Part shown: positions 7,715-16,128 of the stretch, in pieces
How the letters are laid out: each line of letters begins with the position of its first letter
Numbering within the stretch: position 1 is the first letter of the stretch
NCBI GenBank assembly: GCA_005880915.1
Contig: VBIW01000061.1
Location: forward strand, 1 to 32,721
DNA: 32,721 bases
Reading direction: 5' to 3'
From: Chloroflexota bacterium
Lineage (GTDB): Bacteria; Chloroflexota; Dormibacteria; Dormibacterales; Dormibacteraceae
Program-made: the position numbers and the translations under genes
Notes under the pieces: model-generated
Told to the model about the DNA's origin: nothing
What the model saw: only the letters and a program-made list of their open reading frames with translations
The model's database searches: none

Positions 7715-9042
7715 ACGCATTCCGTCGTTTCTTTGGACGTGATAACGGCGAAGAAGGCCAGGCCGTCGTCCTGTTCGCGATCCTGATGCTGGCCCTTCTC
7801 TTCGCGGTCGGCCTCGCGATCGACGCCGGCCAGCTCTACTCGGCCAAGCGCTCGGAGCAGGAAGCCGCCGACGCCGCGGCCTTTGCCGGCGCCGTCGTGC
7901 TCTACCAGCTGGGAACCGGCTCGGAGGCCATCGCCGCGGCGCGCACGGATGCGCTCACCAACGGCTACTCGAGCGGTGCCGCGTGCCTCCTCACGACGCC
8001 CGGGCCGTGCACCGATGCGGCGACCCAAACGACGGTCACCGTCTACTGGCCGCCGATCACCGGCTCCTACATCGGAAACAACAAGCACGTCGAGGTCGAG
8101 ATCACGCGCCAGGTGAAGACCTCGCTCGTGCCGGCCGAGGCCGCGTTCAACCCGGTGCGCGCGCGCGGCGTCGCCGGCTCCGAGCCGCTCAACAACGGCT
8201 ACGCCATCATGGCGCTCGACCGCAGCAACATCTGCAATGCCTTCACCGACCAATCGAACGCCGACCTGCACCTGACCGGCGGCGGGATCCTCGTGAACTC
8301 CTCCTGCAGCGGCAGCGCCGCCGTCAACAACCAGAGCAACGCCGGTCGCTTCACGATCCAGTCGCCGTACACCCTCGACGTCAACGGGGATGCCTCAGGT
8401 TCGTGGACGAGCATCGGCATCCCGGTGAACGCAGGTCACAACCAGCTCCCCGACCCGTTCGCGGGGTTCCCCCCGCCCAAGCCTGCGACGCTGGGACTCC
8501 CGACCTGTAACTCGCTGGCCGCCTGTCAGGACGGCGCGGGTAACCAGAACCCCGGCGTGTACAAGGTCAACCTCGGGGGTACCGGAAACGCGAACCTCGT
8601 CCTGAACCCGGGCGTCTACGTCCTGGACGCCGGCATGGATACGGGCGGCAACGCCAATGTCACCGGGACCGGCGTCTTCCTCTACAACACCTACTCGAAC
8701 TACCCGGGCGCGCCGGGCGCCAACCCCACGTGCACGAACATCAACCTGCAGGGAAACGCCGCGACCACTCTTTCGGCTCAGACAACCGGCACGTGGGCGA
8801 ACCTGCTCGTCTACCAGGACCCGGCCTGCACGATCCAGATGACGATCGGCGGCAACGGCACGTTCATCGGCACCGGCTCGGTCTACCTTCCGGCGGCGGC
8901 CTTCCGGTTCAACGGAAACCCGTCCACGCTCGACGGTAGTCAATTGATCGCGCGGACCGTCGACATCCAGAACGGCAACATCACGATCAACTACAACCCG
9001 ACCACGACCGCACAGCCGATCCTCCCGCGTCTCGCCGAATAG
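7711..9042 (+). CDS. TadG-like pilus/secreted protein
   Basis: A 443-aa protein from ATG 7711 (ATGA overlap with the preceding gene). The N-terminus has GQAVVLFAILMLALLFAVGLAIDAG (membrane helix) and EQEAADAAAFAGA, the TadG signature. The exported domain, from about residue 60, is rich in Gly, Asn, Thr and Pro, and contains repeated short beta-like strands from about 250 onward that look like a right-handed beta-helix or adhesin-like fold (inference). It resembles the edge-truncated TadG at 1-1429 in plan but not in its C-terminal sequence. It ends the rightward operon before a strong terminator. Confidence 0.87.
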   Translation: MNAFRRFFGRDNGEEGQAVVLFAILMLALLFAVGLAIDAGQLYSAKRSEQEAADAAAFAGAVVLYQLGTGSEAIAAARTDALTNGYSSGAACLLTTPGPCTDAATQTTVTVYWPPITGSYIGNNKHVEVEITRQVKTSLVPAEAAFNPVRARGVAGSEPLNNGYAIMALDRSNICNAFTDQSNADLHLTGGGILVNSSCSGSAAVNNQSNAGRFTIQSPYTLDVNGDASGSWTSIGIPVNAGHNQLPDPFAGFPPPKPATLGLPTCNSLAACQDGAGNQNPGVYKVNLGGTGNANLVLNPGVYVLDAGMDTGGNANVTGTGVFLYNTYSNYPGAPGANPTCTNINLQGNAATTLSAQTTGTWANLLVYQDPACTIQMTIGGNGTFIGTGSVYLPAAAFRFNGNPSTLDGSQLIARTVDIQNGNITINYNPTTTAQPILPRLAE

Positions 9043-9061
9043 GGCCAAGCTCGTCTTGACG

Positions 9062-9092
9062 GAAGGCCCGCCGAAAGGCGGGCCTTCTTTTA
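9062..9092 (+). terminator. Rho-independent terminator
   Basis: A perfect 11-bp stem (9062-9072 with 9077-9087) closed by a GAAA tetraloop and followed by TTTTA. It lies 20 bases after the TadG stop and is the clearest terminator in the window. Confidence 0.92.
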
Positions 9093-9130
9093 TCCCTCTG
9101 ACAGGTGATCTGCGCGCGCCGGCCAGGAGC

Positions 9131-9136
9131 TAGCGT
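9131..9136 (+). promoter_or_regulatory. -10 element (TAGCGT) for leaderless small gene
   Basis: TAGCGT precedes GTG 9144 by 7 bases, the same geometry as at 6754 and 2602. No clear -35. Confidence 0.4.
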
Positions 9137-9143
9137 CGACGCC

Positions 9144-9380
9144 GTGAAGAAAACGCTCGTGGTCATCGCAGCCATCGTGCTCATCGCGAGCTTCTGGCTC
9201 GGTGCCGCGAACGCGATGAGCGCCACCCGCCACGAGGCGAAGCGGCCGGTAGCCGCCGGCCCGGCCGCTACCGAAGTGCTGCGCGTCCAGTACCAGGAAG
9301 TTCCGGTCGACACCGAGGTCGACATGCACGATGGCGGCGTGTGGGAGCAGCAGAGCGACGGGACCCAGAGCGGCGGCTAG
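9144..9380 (+). CDS. Small membrane-anchored protein, unknown
   Basis: A 78-aa protein from GTG 9144. Two lysines are followed by one hydrophobic helix at residues 4-22 (TLVVIAAIVLIASFWLGAA), either a signal anchor or an uncleaved signal peptide, then a hydrophilic acidic tail. No family is recognised. It stands alone between the tad terminator and a convergent DUF885 gene, with its own TANNNT box, so it is probably a single-gene unit. Confidence 0.65.
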   Translation: MKKTLVVIAAIVLIASFWLGAANAMSATRHEAKRPVAAGPAATEVLRVQYQEVPVDTEVDMHDGGVWEQQSDGTQSGG

Positions 9381-9404
9381 CACGCCAAGCGGCGGCGGCG
9401 CCTC

Positions 9405-10898
9405 CTAGAGGCCGAGCTCCGTCGCCAAGAGCTTCGGTGGAAGCGATCCCGCTCCGAGCAGACGATCGTGAAAGAGCCTCATTCCCCAGCCCGCGTCGCG
9501 CGCCTTGTCGCGCAACGCGAGGATCGCCTCGCGACCGAGCGCGTAGCTCGAGGGCTGCAGCGGATTCAGGGTGTAGCGACGGACCTCCGCGACCGCGTTC
9601 GGCGGCTCGAGGCGCGCGCGCTCAACCATGAATCGCACGGCTTCGTCGAAGCTCATCTCGCCCGTAGCCAGCCCGACGTCGACGGTGACGCGCGCCGCGC
9701 GCCAGAGGAGATCCTTGAGACGCAGGAGCCGCGTCTCGGGCGAGTCGAGGTAGCCGAGCTCGGTCATGAGCTCTTCCACGTAAAGGCCCCAGCCCTCCAC
9801 CATCAGGTTCGAACGGATCGCCTTGCGCGCAAGCGAGGGCTGATCGGCCGCGACGGTGAGCTGAAGGTGATGACCGGGGTAACCCTCGTGACAGGCGATC
9901 ACCGCGATGCCCGCGCGCGGATGACCCTCGAGCCGCTCGCGTCGGGTCTTCTCGTCGTCGCGCGCGTCCGGAAGAGTCACCCAGAAGCGCCCGCGGCGAG
10001 ATGACTCGAACGGCCCGGCGCCGACGTACGCGGCATAGGGATAGGTCGGTCGCTGAAACTCGGGCATCGCCTCGACGACGAGATCCTCGCCGTACGGGAC
10101 CGTCGCGAGCCCCGCGGTCGCGACGGCGAGACGCGAGCGCTCCATCTCCGCGCGGTACGTTTCGACGAGCGCGTCCTCGCGGGGATGGTCTTCGCGCAGC
10201 GCCTCGACCGCCGCGCGCCAATCCTGGTGACCGAGCTCCATGGCGGCGGCGTTGAGCGCCGCTTCGGTCTCGCCGTAGAACTCCTCACCCCATGCACGAA
10301 GCGACGCCGCGTCGTGGTCGAGGAGCTCCTTCTCTTTGAGCCATGCATCGACGGCGTCGCGGCCGATCGCGAACGTGCCGCGCGCTTTCGGCAGGAGCTC
10401 CTTCTCGAGCCACCGCGCGTACGCTTGGAGCGCCTTCGCGGCGGCTTCTGCGGCGGGCCGGAACGCACGCTCCGCGGCGCGCTCGAGAGCGCTCGTCTTC
10501 GGCACCATCGCCGGCGCGCCGACGCGCAGGAACGCGGCGCCCGCGGGGACGGAGCGAAGCGCGGTCTCGACGAACTCCCTCGGCACGAGCGCCGGGTCGA
10601 GATTCGCCTTCGCGGCTTCGAGCGCAGCGGGCGCTTGCGCAAGCCGCTCCGCGAGCGTCGCGACGCGGTCGGCGAGCGGCGCATGCTCGCGAAGGAAGGC
10701 GTAATACGCGCCGCGGGTGATCGGGTCGGAGTAGAGGGTCGGTTGTCTTCGCCACCGCGCGAACGGCCGGACGGCACGCTCGCCGCGAAGGTCCCCGACG
10801 ATCAGCGCGCGGTCGACGCGCTCCGCGGGAAAGAGCTCGTTTTCGCTGAATGCCTCGAAGCGCGCGAGCCAGTCATCGTTGAAGCGCTCGCGCGCCAA
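9405..10898 (-). CDS. DUF885 family metal-dependent hydrolase
   Basis: At least 497 residues. ACHEGYPGHH at 336-344 is the family's zinc-binding HExxH-like signature, with VEGWGLYVEELM at 367-378 providing further metal or catalytic residues; the helical remainder fits DUF885, proteins usually predicted as peptidases with a possible signal or cytoplasmic location. TTG 10898 is the first usable start codon, but the same frame continues upstream to 11027 with family-like sequence (FVHGRYALDPVSASIAGIH, then HDDRLGDFS) and no ATG, GTG or TTG before a TAG at 11028. The true N-terminus is therefore uncertain (see findings). Confidence 0.88.
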   Translation of the reverse strand: MARERFNDDWLARFEAFSENELFPAERVDRALIVGDLRGERAVRPFARWRRQPTLYSDPITRGAYYAFLREHAPLADRVATLAERLAQAPAALEAAKANLDPALVPREFVETALRSVPAGAAFLRVGAPAMVPKTSALERAAERAFRPAAEAAAKALQAYARWLEKELLPKARGTFAIGRDAVDAWLKEKELLDHDAASLRAWGEEFYGETEAALNAAAMELGHQDWRAAVEALREDHPREDALVETYRAEMERSRLAVATAGLATVPYGEDLVVEAMPEFQRPTYPYAAYVGAGPFESSRRGRFWVTLPDARDDEKTRRERLEGHPRAGIAVIACHEGYPGHHLQLTVAADQPSLARKAIRSNLMVEGWGLYVEELMTELGYLDSPETRLLRLKDLLWRAARVTVDVGLATGEMSFDEAVRFMVERARLEPPNAVAEVRRYTLNPLQPSSYALGREAILALRDKARDAGWGMRLFHDRLLGAGSLPPKLLATELGL

Positions 10899-11027
10899 GA
10901 ATCCGTCAACACTGAAATCACCCAGGCGATCGTCGTGAGCGTGAATCCCCGCGATTGATGCGCTGACCGGATCGAGCGCGTAGCGCCCGTGGACGAAGTC
11001 GTAGGCGTCCTGGCCGAAGCCCGTGAG

Positions 11028-11303
11028 CTAGAGCGCTTGCCCGCAGTTGGTGCAGAACTTCGAGTCACTGGCGTTCGGCCGACCGCAATTGCGGCAGTAC
11101 ACGGTCGTGCCGGGCGCCGCCGGCGCGGCGGTCGTGGTCGATCCCGCGGCCACCGAGGCGGGCTTGTCGTTCGTGGACTCGTCGCGGAATGTCCGCACGC
11201 CCCTGCCAAGCTGGCCGAGGACGTCGGGCAGCTTCCCCGCCCCGAACACGATCAGCACGACCGCGAGGACGAGGAGGAGCTCCGGGCCACCGATATTCGG
11301 CAT
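11028..11303 (-). CDS. tatA: TatA/TatE-family protein with C-terminal zinc ribbon
   Basis: A 91-aa protein. Residues 1-35 are a standard TatA: MPNIGGPELLLVLAVVLIVFG helix, FGAGKLPDVLGQLGRG with the FGxxKLP hinge, then an amphipathic helix. Instead of the usual acidic tail it has an Ala/Thr/Pro linker (50-67) and a zinc ribbon with CRNCG at 69-73 and CTNCG at 84-88. TatA oligomers form the pore of the twin-arginine translocase in the cytoplasmic membrane. GGGAG nine bases before ATG 11303 is a good Shine-Dalgarno, and TACACT about 45 bases upstream could be the -10. No tatB or tatC is adjacent. Confidence 0.88.
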   Translation of the reverse strand: MPNIGGPELLLVLAVVLIVFGAGKLPDVLGQLGRGVRTFRDESTNDKPASVAAGSTTTAAPAAPGTTVYCRNCGRPNASDSKFCTNCGQAL

Positions 11304-11363
11304 CGTTCACTCCCTCGCGAGGCGCGCTCGATCCGCCTCGATCTTGTCAGTGTAGACACGTTT

Positions 11364-12167
11364 CTAGACGAACAGGCCGTCCAGCAGACCGAGGAAGAGC
11401 GGGATGACGACGAGCAGCATCAGGGCCGGGAGGTAGCAGAGCACCAGCACGAGCATCAGCCGTCCTTCAACACGACCGGCCGCGTCGAGGCTCTTCGCGC
11501 GTTCGGACGCACGCAGGCGATCTCGATGGTCGCGCAGGACGACGAGCGCCCCACGCCCCAGGTCGCGGGCTCGCTCGAGATCGCTCGCGACGGATGCGAG
11601 GGTCGACAATCCAAGGCCAGCCGCCTCACGCGCGAGCGCCCCAAAGAGCGGTGCTCCAAGCGCGTAGGAGCGGGCGGCAGCTGCGATCGCGCGATCGATC
11701 AACCCGCCGCTCACGCCTCTCTCCGCGATCGCGACGAACGTGGTCTCGATCGGACGACCGCTCGCGACGAGCGCCTCGGCCCACTCGACAAGTGCGACGA
11801 GCGCGCGTTCGGCCTCCGCCCGCCGAGAGGCCGCGGCATGGTCGACACGCAGCGTCGGTGCGATGAAGCCGGCATAGGCCGCACCCGCGACCGCGAGCGG
11901 GCCGATCGGCAGAAACAGGCCGACGGCCGCGGACATCACCGCGCCGATCAGACCGAGCACGATCTTCGCGCGCACGAGCTCGGCCTCGGTCCAGCCGAGC
12001 CCGCTTTGCGTGAGCTCGGGAGTGACGAGGACGGAACGCACGCGCACCGGCAGCTGCGCGCGCGGCGCGAGTCGCGCCAGACGGACTCGAACCGCGGATC
12101 TCGGCCGGCTCGCGAGCACCGTCGCGGCCAACGAGATCGCGACGAGCACGGCTCCCGAGATGATCAC
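11364..12167 (-). CDS. tadC: TadC-like type II/IV secretion F-domain membrane protein
   Basis: A 267-aa protein with an N-terminal helix, a paired-helix membrane block at about 65-105, a cytoplasmic helical T2SSF domain (ALVEWAEALVASGRPIETTFVAIAERG), and a C-terminal hydrophobic hairpin (LMLVLVLCYLPALMLLVVIPLFLG). TadB and TadC form the inner-membrane platform on which the CpaF ATPase turns to extrude Tad pili. ATG 12167 overlaps the tadB stop by 4 bases. It is the last gene of the leftward operon. Confidence 0.87.
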   Translation of the reverse strand: MIISGAVLVAISLAATVLASRPRSAVRVRLARLAPRAQLPVRVRSVLVTPELTQSGLGWTEAELVRAKIVLGLIGAVMSAAVGLFLPIGPLAVAGAAYAGFIAPTLRVDHAAASRRAEAERALVALVEWAEALVASGRPIETTFVAIAERGVSGGLIDRAIAAAARSYALGAPLFGALAREAAGLGLSTLASVASDLERARDLGRGALVVLRDHRDRLRASERAKSLDAAGRVEGRLMLVLVLCYLPALMLLVVIPLFLGLLDGLFV

Positions 12168-13015
12168 TGTCGCGTCCCCGCCGCGGCACGGCGGCTCGCG
12201 ATCAGACCGATGACCTCGAGCCCCACCGCTGCCGGTATGAGGACGAACCGTCCGATCGGCTGTCCGAGCGTGGTCGCGAGCGAGGGGACCGTGAGCGCAA
12301 GGTACGCGGCGATGGCGGGCACGACGAGCGCGAGCAGAGCGACCTGCGCGCGCAGACCACCCGTACGAGCACGCACCTCCTCGTCGAGGCGTTCCTCGAA
12401 GGAAAGACGGTCGGCGACGGCCGCAACCAGGATCGCGGCGCGGTCGTGCGGGAGCCGCGATTCGATGCCGATCGCCAGCGTTTCAAACGCAACGCGCGAC
12501 CGCGCGTCCGTCGCCGATCCCCGCGCTGCGCCTCGGAGCGCCTGATCGAGTGGAGCCCCCAGGTCGAACGCGCGCAGTGCCTCCACGAACGGGCGTCGCG
12601 CCAACCGATCCTCGCTCGCCTGTGTCGCCCGGCGAAGCGCTTCCGGAACCGATGCGCCGGATCGCAGCGCCGCTTCCGTGGCGCGGAGCAGGCGGGTCAG
12701 CGCAAGGCCCGCACGCGATCGAGCGGCGGCCGCTCGCGAACGCACCAGGATGGAAGGGCCGAGCGCGGCCACAACGACGACGCCGAAGAACGGAACCGGC
12801 GTAGCCATCGAGAGCGCCGCCCCGGCGAGGACGCAGCCCGCCCGCCGCGCCTCCCAGTGCCAGAGCGGGCAGCGCCAACCGGCATCGTTGAGGTCACGTG
12901 CATCCGGGTGCGCGACCCGAAGAGATGGCAACGCCTTCCCGCGGGCGAAGGGCGCGAAGATCAAGCTGCTGATCGCGAGAGCGGCCGCGAGCGCGCCGGC
13001 AGCCGCGAGGCTCAT
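12164..13015 (-). CDS. tadB: TadB-like type II secretion F-domain membrane protein
   Basis: A 283-aa protein with two N-terminal hydrophobic helices, the central T2SSF helical domain (LTRLLRATEAALRSGASVPEALRRA; the motif SGxSxxEAL is typical of TadB), and two C-terminal membrane helices (VALLALVVPAIAAYLALTVP and FVLIPAAVGLEVIGLIASR). It would pair with TadC as the pilus assembly platform. It overlaps both neighbours by 4 bases. The order tadA-tadB-tadC supports the naming. Confidence 0.87.
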   Translation of the reverse strand: MSLAAAGALAAALAISSLIFAPFARGKALPSLRVAHPDARDLNDAGWRCPLWHWEARRAGCVLAGAALSMATPVPFFGVVVVAALGPSILVRSRAAAARSRAGLALTRLLRATEAALRSGASVPEALRRATQASEDRLARRPFVEALRAFDLGAPLDQALRGAARGSATDARSRVAFETLAIGIESRLPHDRAAILVAAVADRLSFEERLDEEVRARTGGLRAQVALLALVVPAIAAYLALTVPSLATTLGQPIGRFVLIPAAVGLEVIGLIASRRAAAGTRQ

Positions 13016-14154
13016 GCGAGTCGCTGTCGCAGACGCACCGGCATACGCACGGCGACATCGCCCAAGCGCCAGAGGGTCGTGACGCCGCCCTCCTCGATGG
13101 CCGCGATCTCGCGCACCGATCGCCCGCCCATGCGGTCGCGGACGACGTGCACCAGGATGTCGATCCCCTGGGCGACGTGGCGCGCGATCGCCGCTTCCCC
13201 GAGCTCGCCGGCGCGCGCGAGGAGCAGCGCCAGCCGGTCGATCGCACCCGCCGCCGATCCGGCATGAATGGTCGTGAGCGAGCCCTCGTGTCCGGTGCTG
13301 AGCGCCTCGATTAGCGCCGACGCCTCGCGTGGCGTGCGGACCTCTCCAACCAGGATCCGGTCAGGACGCATGCGCAGCGCGTTCGCGACCAGGTCGGCGA
13401 TGCCTATGCCGGGTGCGTCCCGCACGGGGACGCACTCGAGATGCACGACATGCGAGTGCGGGAGGACGAGCTCGTTCGTATCTTCGATCACGACGAGGCG
13501 CTCGTCGTCGGGTATCGCCGACGCGAGGGACCGGAGCAGCGTGCTCTTGCCCGATCCGGTCGCCCCGCTGACGAGGATGCTGGCGCGCTCCCGAACGCAC
13601 GTTTCGAGGAGCGACGCGGCGTCGTCGTGGAGCCCGCTCGCGACCCAGGACGGCGCGGCTCCTCGCAGCGGGATCGAGAGTCGGTTGAACTTGCGGATGG
13701 AAAGGCTGGGGCCGCCGATCGGCGCGATGACCGCGTTCGCGCGGCTGCCGTCACGCATACGCGCATCGACGAATGGCCGCTCGAGCGTGAGCTCGCGGCC
13801 GACGCTTCCTGCGATCCGATGTGCGAGCTCCGCGACCTCTTCCGGTCCGCGGAACGCGACGTCGGCACGCTCCAGGCGGCCAGACCGCTCGCAGAACACA
13901 TCTCGAGGACCGTTGACGAGGACGTCTGTGACCAGAGGATCGTCGAGTAGCCGCTGAAGTGGTCCGAAGCCGAAAAGCTCGGCACAGACCGCGTCGAGCT
14001 CCGCCTCGGCGAGAGGCGCCCGCGCGGCCGCGCGTACGCGTTCGCGCAGCAGCGCACGACGCGCCGGCTCCGCGTAGACGGCGAGGAGGCTCGCGGGGTC
14101 GATTCCCGATGCGACTTCCGCACGAACGCGCGCGACGATCGCCTGATCGATCAT
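13012..14154 (-). CDS. cpaF: CpaF/TadA pilus assembly ATPase
   Basis: A 380-aa secretion ATPase of the CpaF/TadA (type II/IV GspE-VirB11) family. Visible are the N-terminal LFGFGPLQRLLDDPLVTDVLVNGP, the Walker A GATGSGKST at 197-205, the Asp-box region VVIEDTNEL at 221-229, the Walker B RILVGEVR at 266-273 with E271, and the His box LTTIHAGS at 293-300. It hydrolyses ATP at the cytoplasmic face to drive TadB/TadC. All catalytic motifs are intact and the length is somewhat short for the family because the N-terminal domain is compact. ATG 14154 overlaps the upstream stop by 4 bases. Confidence 0.95.
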   Translation of the reverse strand: MIDQAIVARVRAEVASGIDPASLLAVYAEPARRALLRERVRAAARAPLAEAELDAVCAELFGFGPLQRLLDDPLVTDVLVNGPRDVFCERSGRLERADVAFRGPEEVAELAHRIAGSVGRELTLERPFVDARMRDGSRANAVIAPIGGPSLSIRKFNRLSIPLRGAAPSWVASGLHDDAASLLETCVRERASILVSGATGSGKSTLLRSLASAIPDDERLVVIEDTNELVLPHSHVVHLECVPVRDAPGIGIADLVANALRMRPDRILVGEVRTPREASALIEALSTGHEGSLTTIHAGSAAGAIDRLALLLARAGELGEAAIARHVAQGIDILVHVVRDRMGGRSVREIAAIEEGGVTTLWRLGDVAVRMPVRLRQRLA

Positions 14155-14924
14155 GCGAGCGCGCGCAACAGCGCGTCGACGGCGCGCAGAGTCGGAGCGC
14201 GCGCCGCGAACGTGTCGTCCGCCAGGTACGCGTCGTGCGGAATCGCGGCGAGAAGCGGAAAACCGGCCCGCTCCGCGACGCGTGCGGCGTCATCCTCGCC
14301 CGCGGCGACGACGACCAATCCGACCGCGCAGGGGACACGACCGAGAAGCGGCGCCGCGCAGAACAGCGCTTGCAGCTGGGCAGACCGCGTTCCGGCGACG
14401 AGACACAGCCGATCGAGGGACGACAGGATCGCCGGATCGAGCGCGTCGGCGCCGGAACCGAGGTCGAGGACGGCCGCACGGCCTGCCGCGCACGAGTTGA
14501 TGAGGCTCACGAGCCGTTCGCCGTCGAACGTCGCGTGCAGTGAGGGGGCGCCGGGTAGGAATGGGGTCGCCGACCACCGCGAGACGAGCTCTGCTTCGCG
14601 ACCCGGCTGCAGCAGAGCGTCCGCGACGTTCGCCGCGCTGAGGCCCGCCCTGAGCGCGAGCGACGGGACCCACCGATCCAGATCGACGAGGAGCGCCGCC
14701 TCGCCGCCCGCGGCGGAGCGATGAGCAACGAGCGCGGCCACGGTGCTCGAACCGGCCCCGGCCGCGAGGGACCAGAACCCGACGCGTCTTCCTCTTCGAA
14801 ATGCCGCGGGCCGCGTCGGCGCGATCGCGGCGAGTGGTTCGGTGCGACCGGTGGCCTCGCGCATGAGGGCGAGGGCGACCTGAGAGATCGGCGATGCGTC
14901 GAGGAACGCGCGAAGCCTGCTCAC
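14151..14924 (-). CDS. CpaE/TadZ-like MinD/ParA ATPase, degenerate P-loop
   Basis: A 257-aa protein from GTG 14924 (GTGA overlap). A short N-terminal helix region is followed by a MinD/ParA-like fold: VGFWSLAAGAGSSTVAALVA at the P-loop position, AALLVDLDRWVPSLALRAGL (switch I), AAVLDLGSG (Walker B-like) and strands LCLVAG and VGLVVVAAGE. TadZ/CpaE proteins localise the Tad machine to the pole. The P-loop reads AGAGSSTVA where MinD has KGGxGKT, so the conserved lysines are missing and ATP hydrolysis is doubtful. Identity rests on position next to cpaF plus the fold pattern. Confidence 0.78.
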   Translation of the reverse strand: MSRLRAFLDASPISQVALALMREATGRTEPLAAIAPTRPAAFRRGRRVGFWSLAAGAGSSTVAALVAHRSAAGGEAALLVDLDRWVPSLALRAGLSAANVADALLQPGREAELVSRWSATPFLPGAPSLHATFDGERLVSLINSCAAGRAAVLDLGSGADALDPAILSSLDRLCLVAGTRSAQLQALFCAAPLLGRVPCAVGLVVVAAGEDDAARVAERAGFPLLAAIPHDAYLADDTFAARAPTLRAVDALLRALA

Positions 14925-15478
14925 GCGAAAAGCCAGCGCGCGATGCTTCCCTGGCCCGCTAGCGCACGTCGCTCCGGCGGCGCGCCGATCGCCGCGATGT
15001 CGAAGACCACGGGTCGAAGGACGCGGCGCGCCTCTCCGCTGCGCAGTACATCTCGTGTTGTCCACGCGCGGCGCCGCCAACCGAACGATGCGTCGACGCC
15101 CGAGAGCAGATCGCGGACGAGGGCACGCCGTGGCGCGCTTGGCCGGCGAAACGGTCCGGCTCGCAGGAGGCGAGCGGTCTCCGGGCCGAGGGGAAGCGAC
15201 CGGATGTGAACCAGGTCGAGCGCCAGTGACGCAAGAGGCAAGGGCGTGAGGTCTCTGCCGATCGCGGCGCGCGTCCCCGGCCGAGGTGCAAGCGTTTCGA
15301 GGCATACCGTCGCTCGGACGCCCGCGAAGGCAAGGAGTCGCCGTGCGCGATCGACGAGGTGGTCCTCGACCTCGATGAACGCGCCGACCGGAGTCCGCGC
15401 GAGTGCGACCGCCCCGAGCGACGCGACCGCCGCATCGACCTCTCCGTTCGCGAGGCGCTCGCAGCGCAGCACCGTCAC
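14921..15478 (-). CDS. Tad-operon protein of unknown function
   Basis: A 185-aa Ala/Arg/Leu-rich protein from GTG 15478, which overlaps the cpaB stop by one base (TAGTG). It has no signal peptide and no recognised domain; short hydrophobic strands (ALALDLVHI, VVFDIAAIG) suggest a soluble mixed alpha/beta protein. It lies between cpaB and the CpaE/TadZ-like gene, inside a run of overlapping genes, so a role in pilus assembly is inferred from context only. Confidence 0.75.
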   Translation of the reverse strand: MTVLRCERLANGEVDAAVASLGAVALARTPVGAFIEVEDHLVDRARRLLAFAGVRATVCLETLAPRPGTRAAIGRDLTPLPLASLALDLVHIRSLPLGPETARLLRAGPFRRPSAPRRALVRDLLSGVDASFGWRRRAWTTRDVLRSGEARRVLRPVVFDIAAIGAPPERRALAGQGSIARWLFA

Positions 15479-16128
15479 TACCGCGATCCGGCGAGGGCCA
15501 GCACGAACGTGCTCGTCGCGATGCGATCGGCAAAACGGATCTCGTCGAGTGTGTCGATCGCGACGACGACGCTGCCGATCCTTTCGGCGAGGGTCGACAC
15601 CGCGCCCTTCGACAGCCCGGGGCCGAACGGCGCGCCGGTTTCCGAACGCACGTCGAGGACCATCGCGGCCTGCAGCAGCACCTCGGTGGTCCGTCCGGCA
15701 GGGGCCCGTCCCACGACCGGCACGGCGACGACGTCGACGCGCGCTCCCGGAACGATCGCGCCGCCCACCGCCTGGGCCGCGTTCGCGACCGGCAGCGCGA
15801 CCGCGCGCATCCCGATCGGCACCGTGAGACCCGTGTGGAACGAAGCCGCCTCGTCGGAGAGCGCCGACCCGAGGAGGATCTGGCCGCGCCAGAGCGGCGC
15901 TCGCGGAAGCTTCCCCACCGCGCCGGCCGTGTCAGCGAGCGCGCCCTGCGGAACCGCGTCCGCGGGCAACGACACGATGGCGAGGTCATCGGCTACGAGG
16001 GAATGGCTCGCGTCGACATCACGCGCGGCGACGACCACCGGAGTGCGTTGGGCGCTGAGGTAATACAGGATCCCGGAGAGCGCCCCCGCGGCGAGGGCAA
16101 CCGCGATCAGCGCGCGCTGGCCGATCAA
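15478..16128 (-). CDS. cpaB: CpaB/RcpC-like SAF-domain pilus assembly protein
   Basis: A 216-aa protein. TTG 16128 is chosen from the TTGA overlap with the upstream stop. Residues 3-19 form a membrane anchor (GQRALIAVALAAGALSGIL), followed by VVVAARDVDASHSLVADDLAIVSLPADAVP, the SAF domain typical of CpaB/RcpC and flagellar FlgA, then an RcpC-like domain with PIGMRAVALPV and PGARVDVVAV. CpaB works on the outer side of the membrane in Tad pilus biogenesis, commonly with the secretin. It is shorter than many CpaB proteins but has both domains. Confidence 0.88.
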   Translation of the reverse strand: MIGQRALIAVALAAGALSGILYYLSAQRTPVVVAARDVDASHSLVADDLAIVSLPADAVPQGALADTAGAVGKLPRAPLWRGQILLGSALSDEAASFHTGLTVPIGMRAVALPVANAAQAVGGAIVPGARVDVVAVPVVGRAPAGRTTEVLLQAAMVLDVRSETGAPFGPGLSKGAVSTLAERIGSVVVAIDTLDEIRFADRIATSTFVLALAGSR

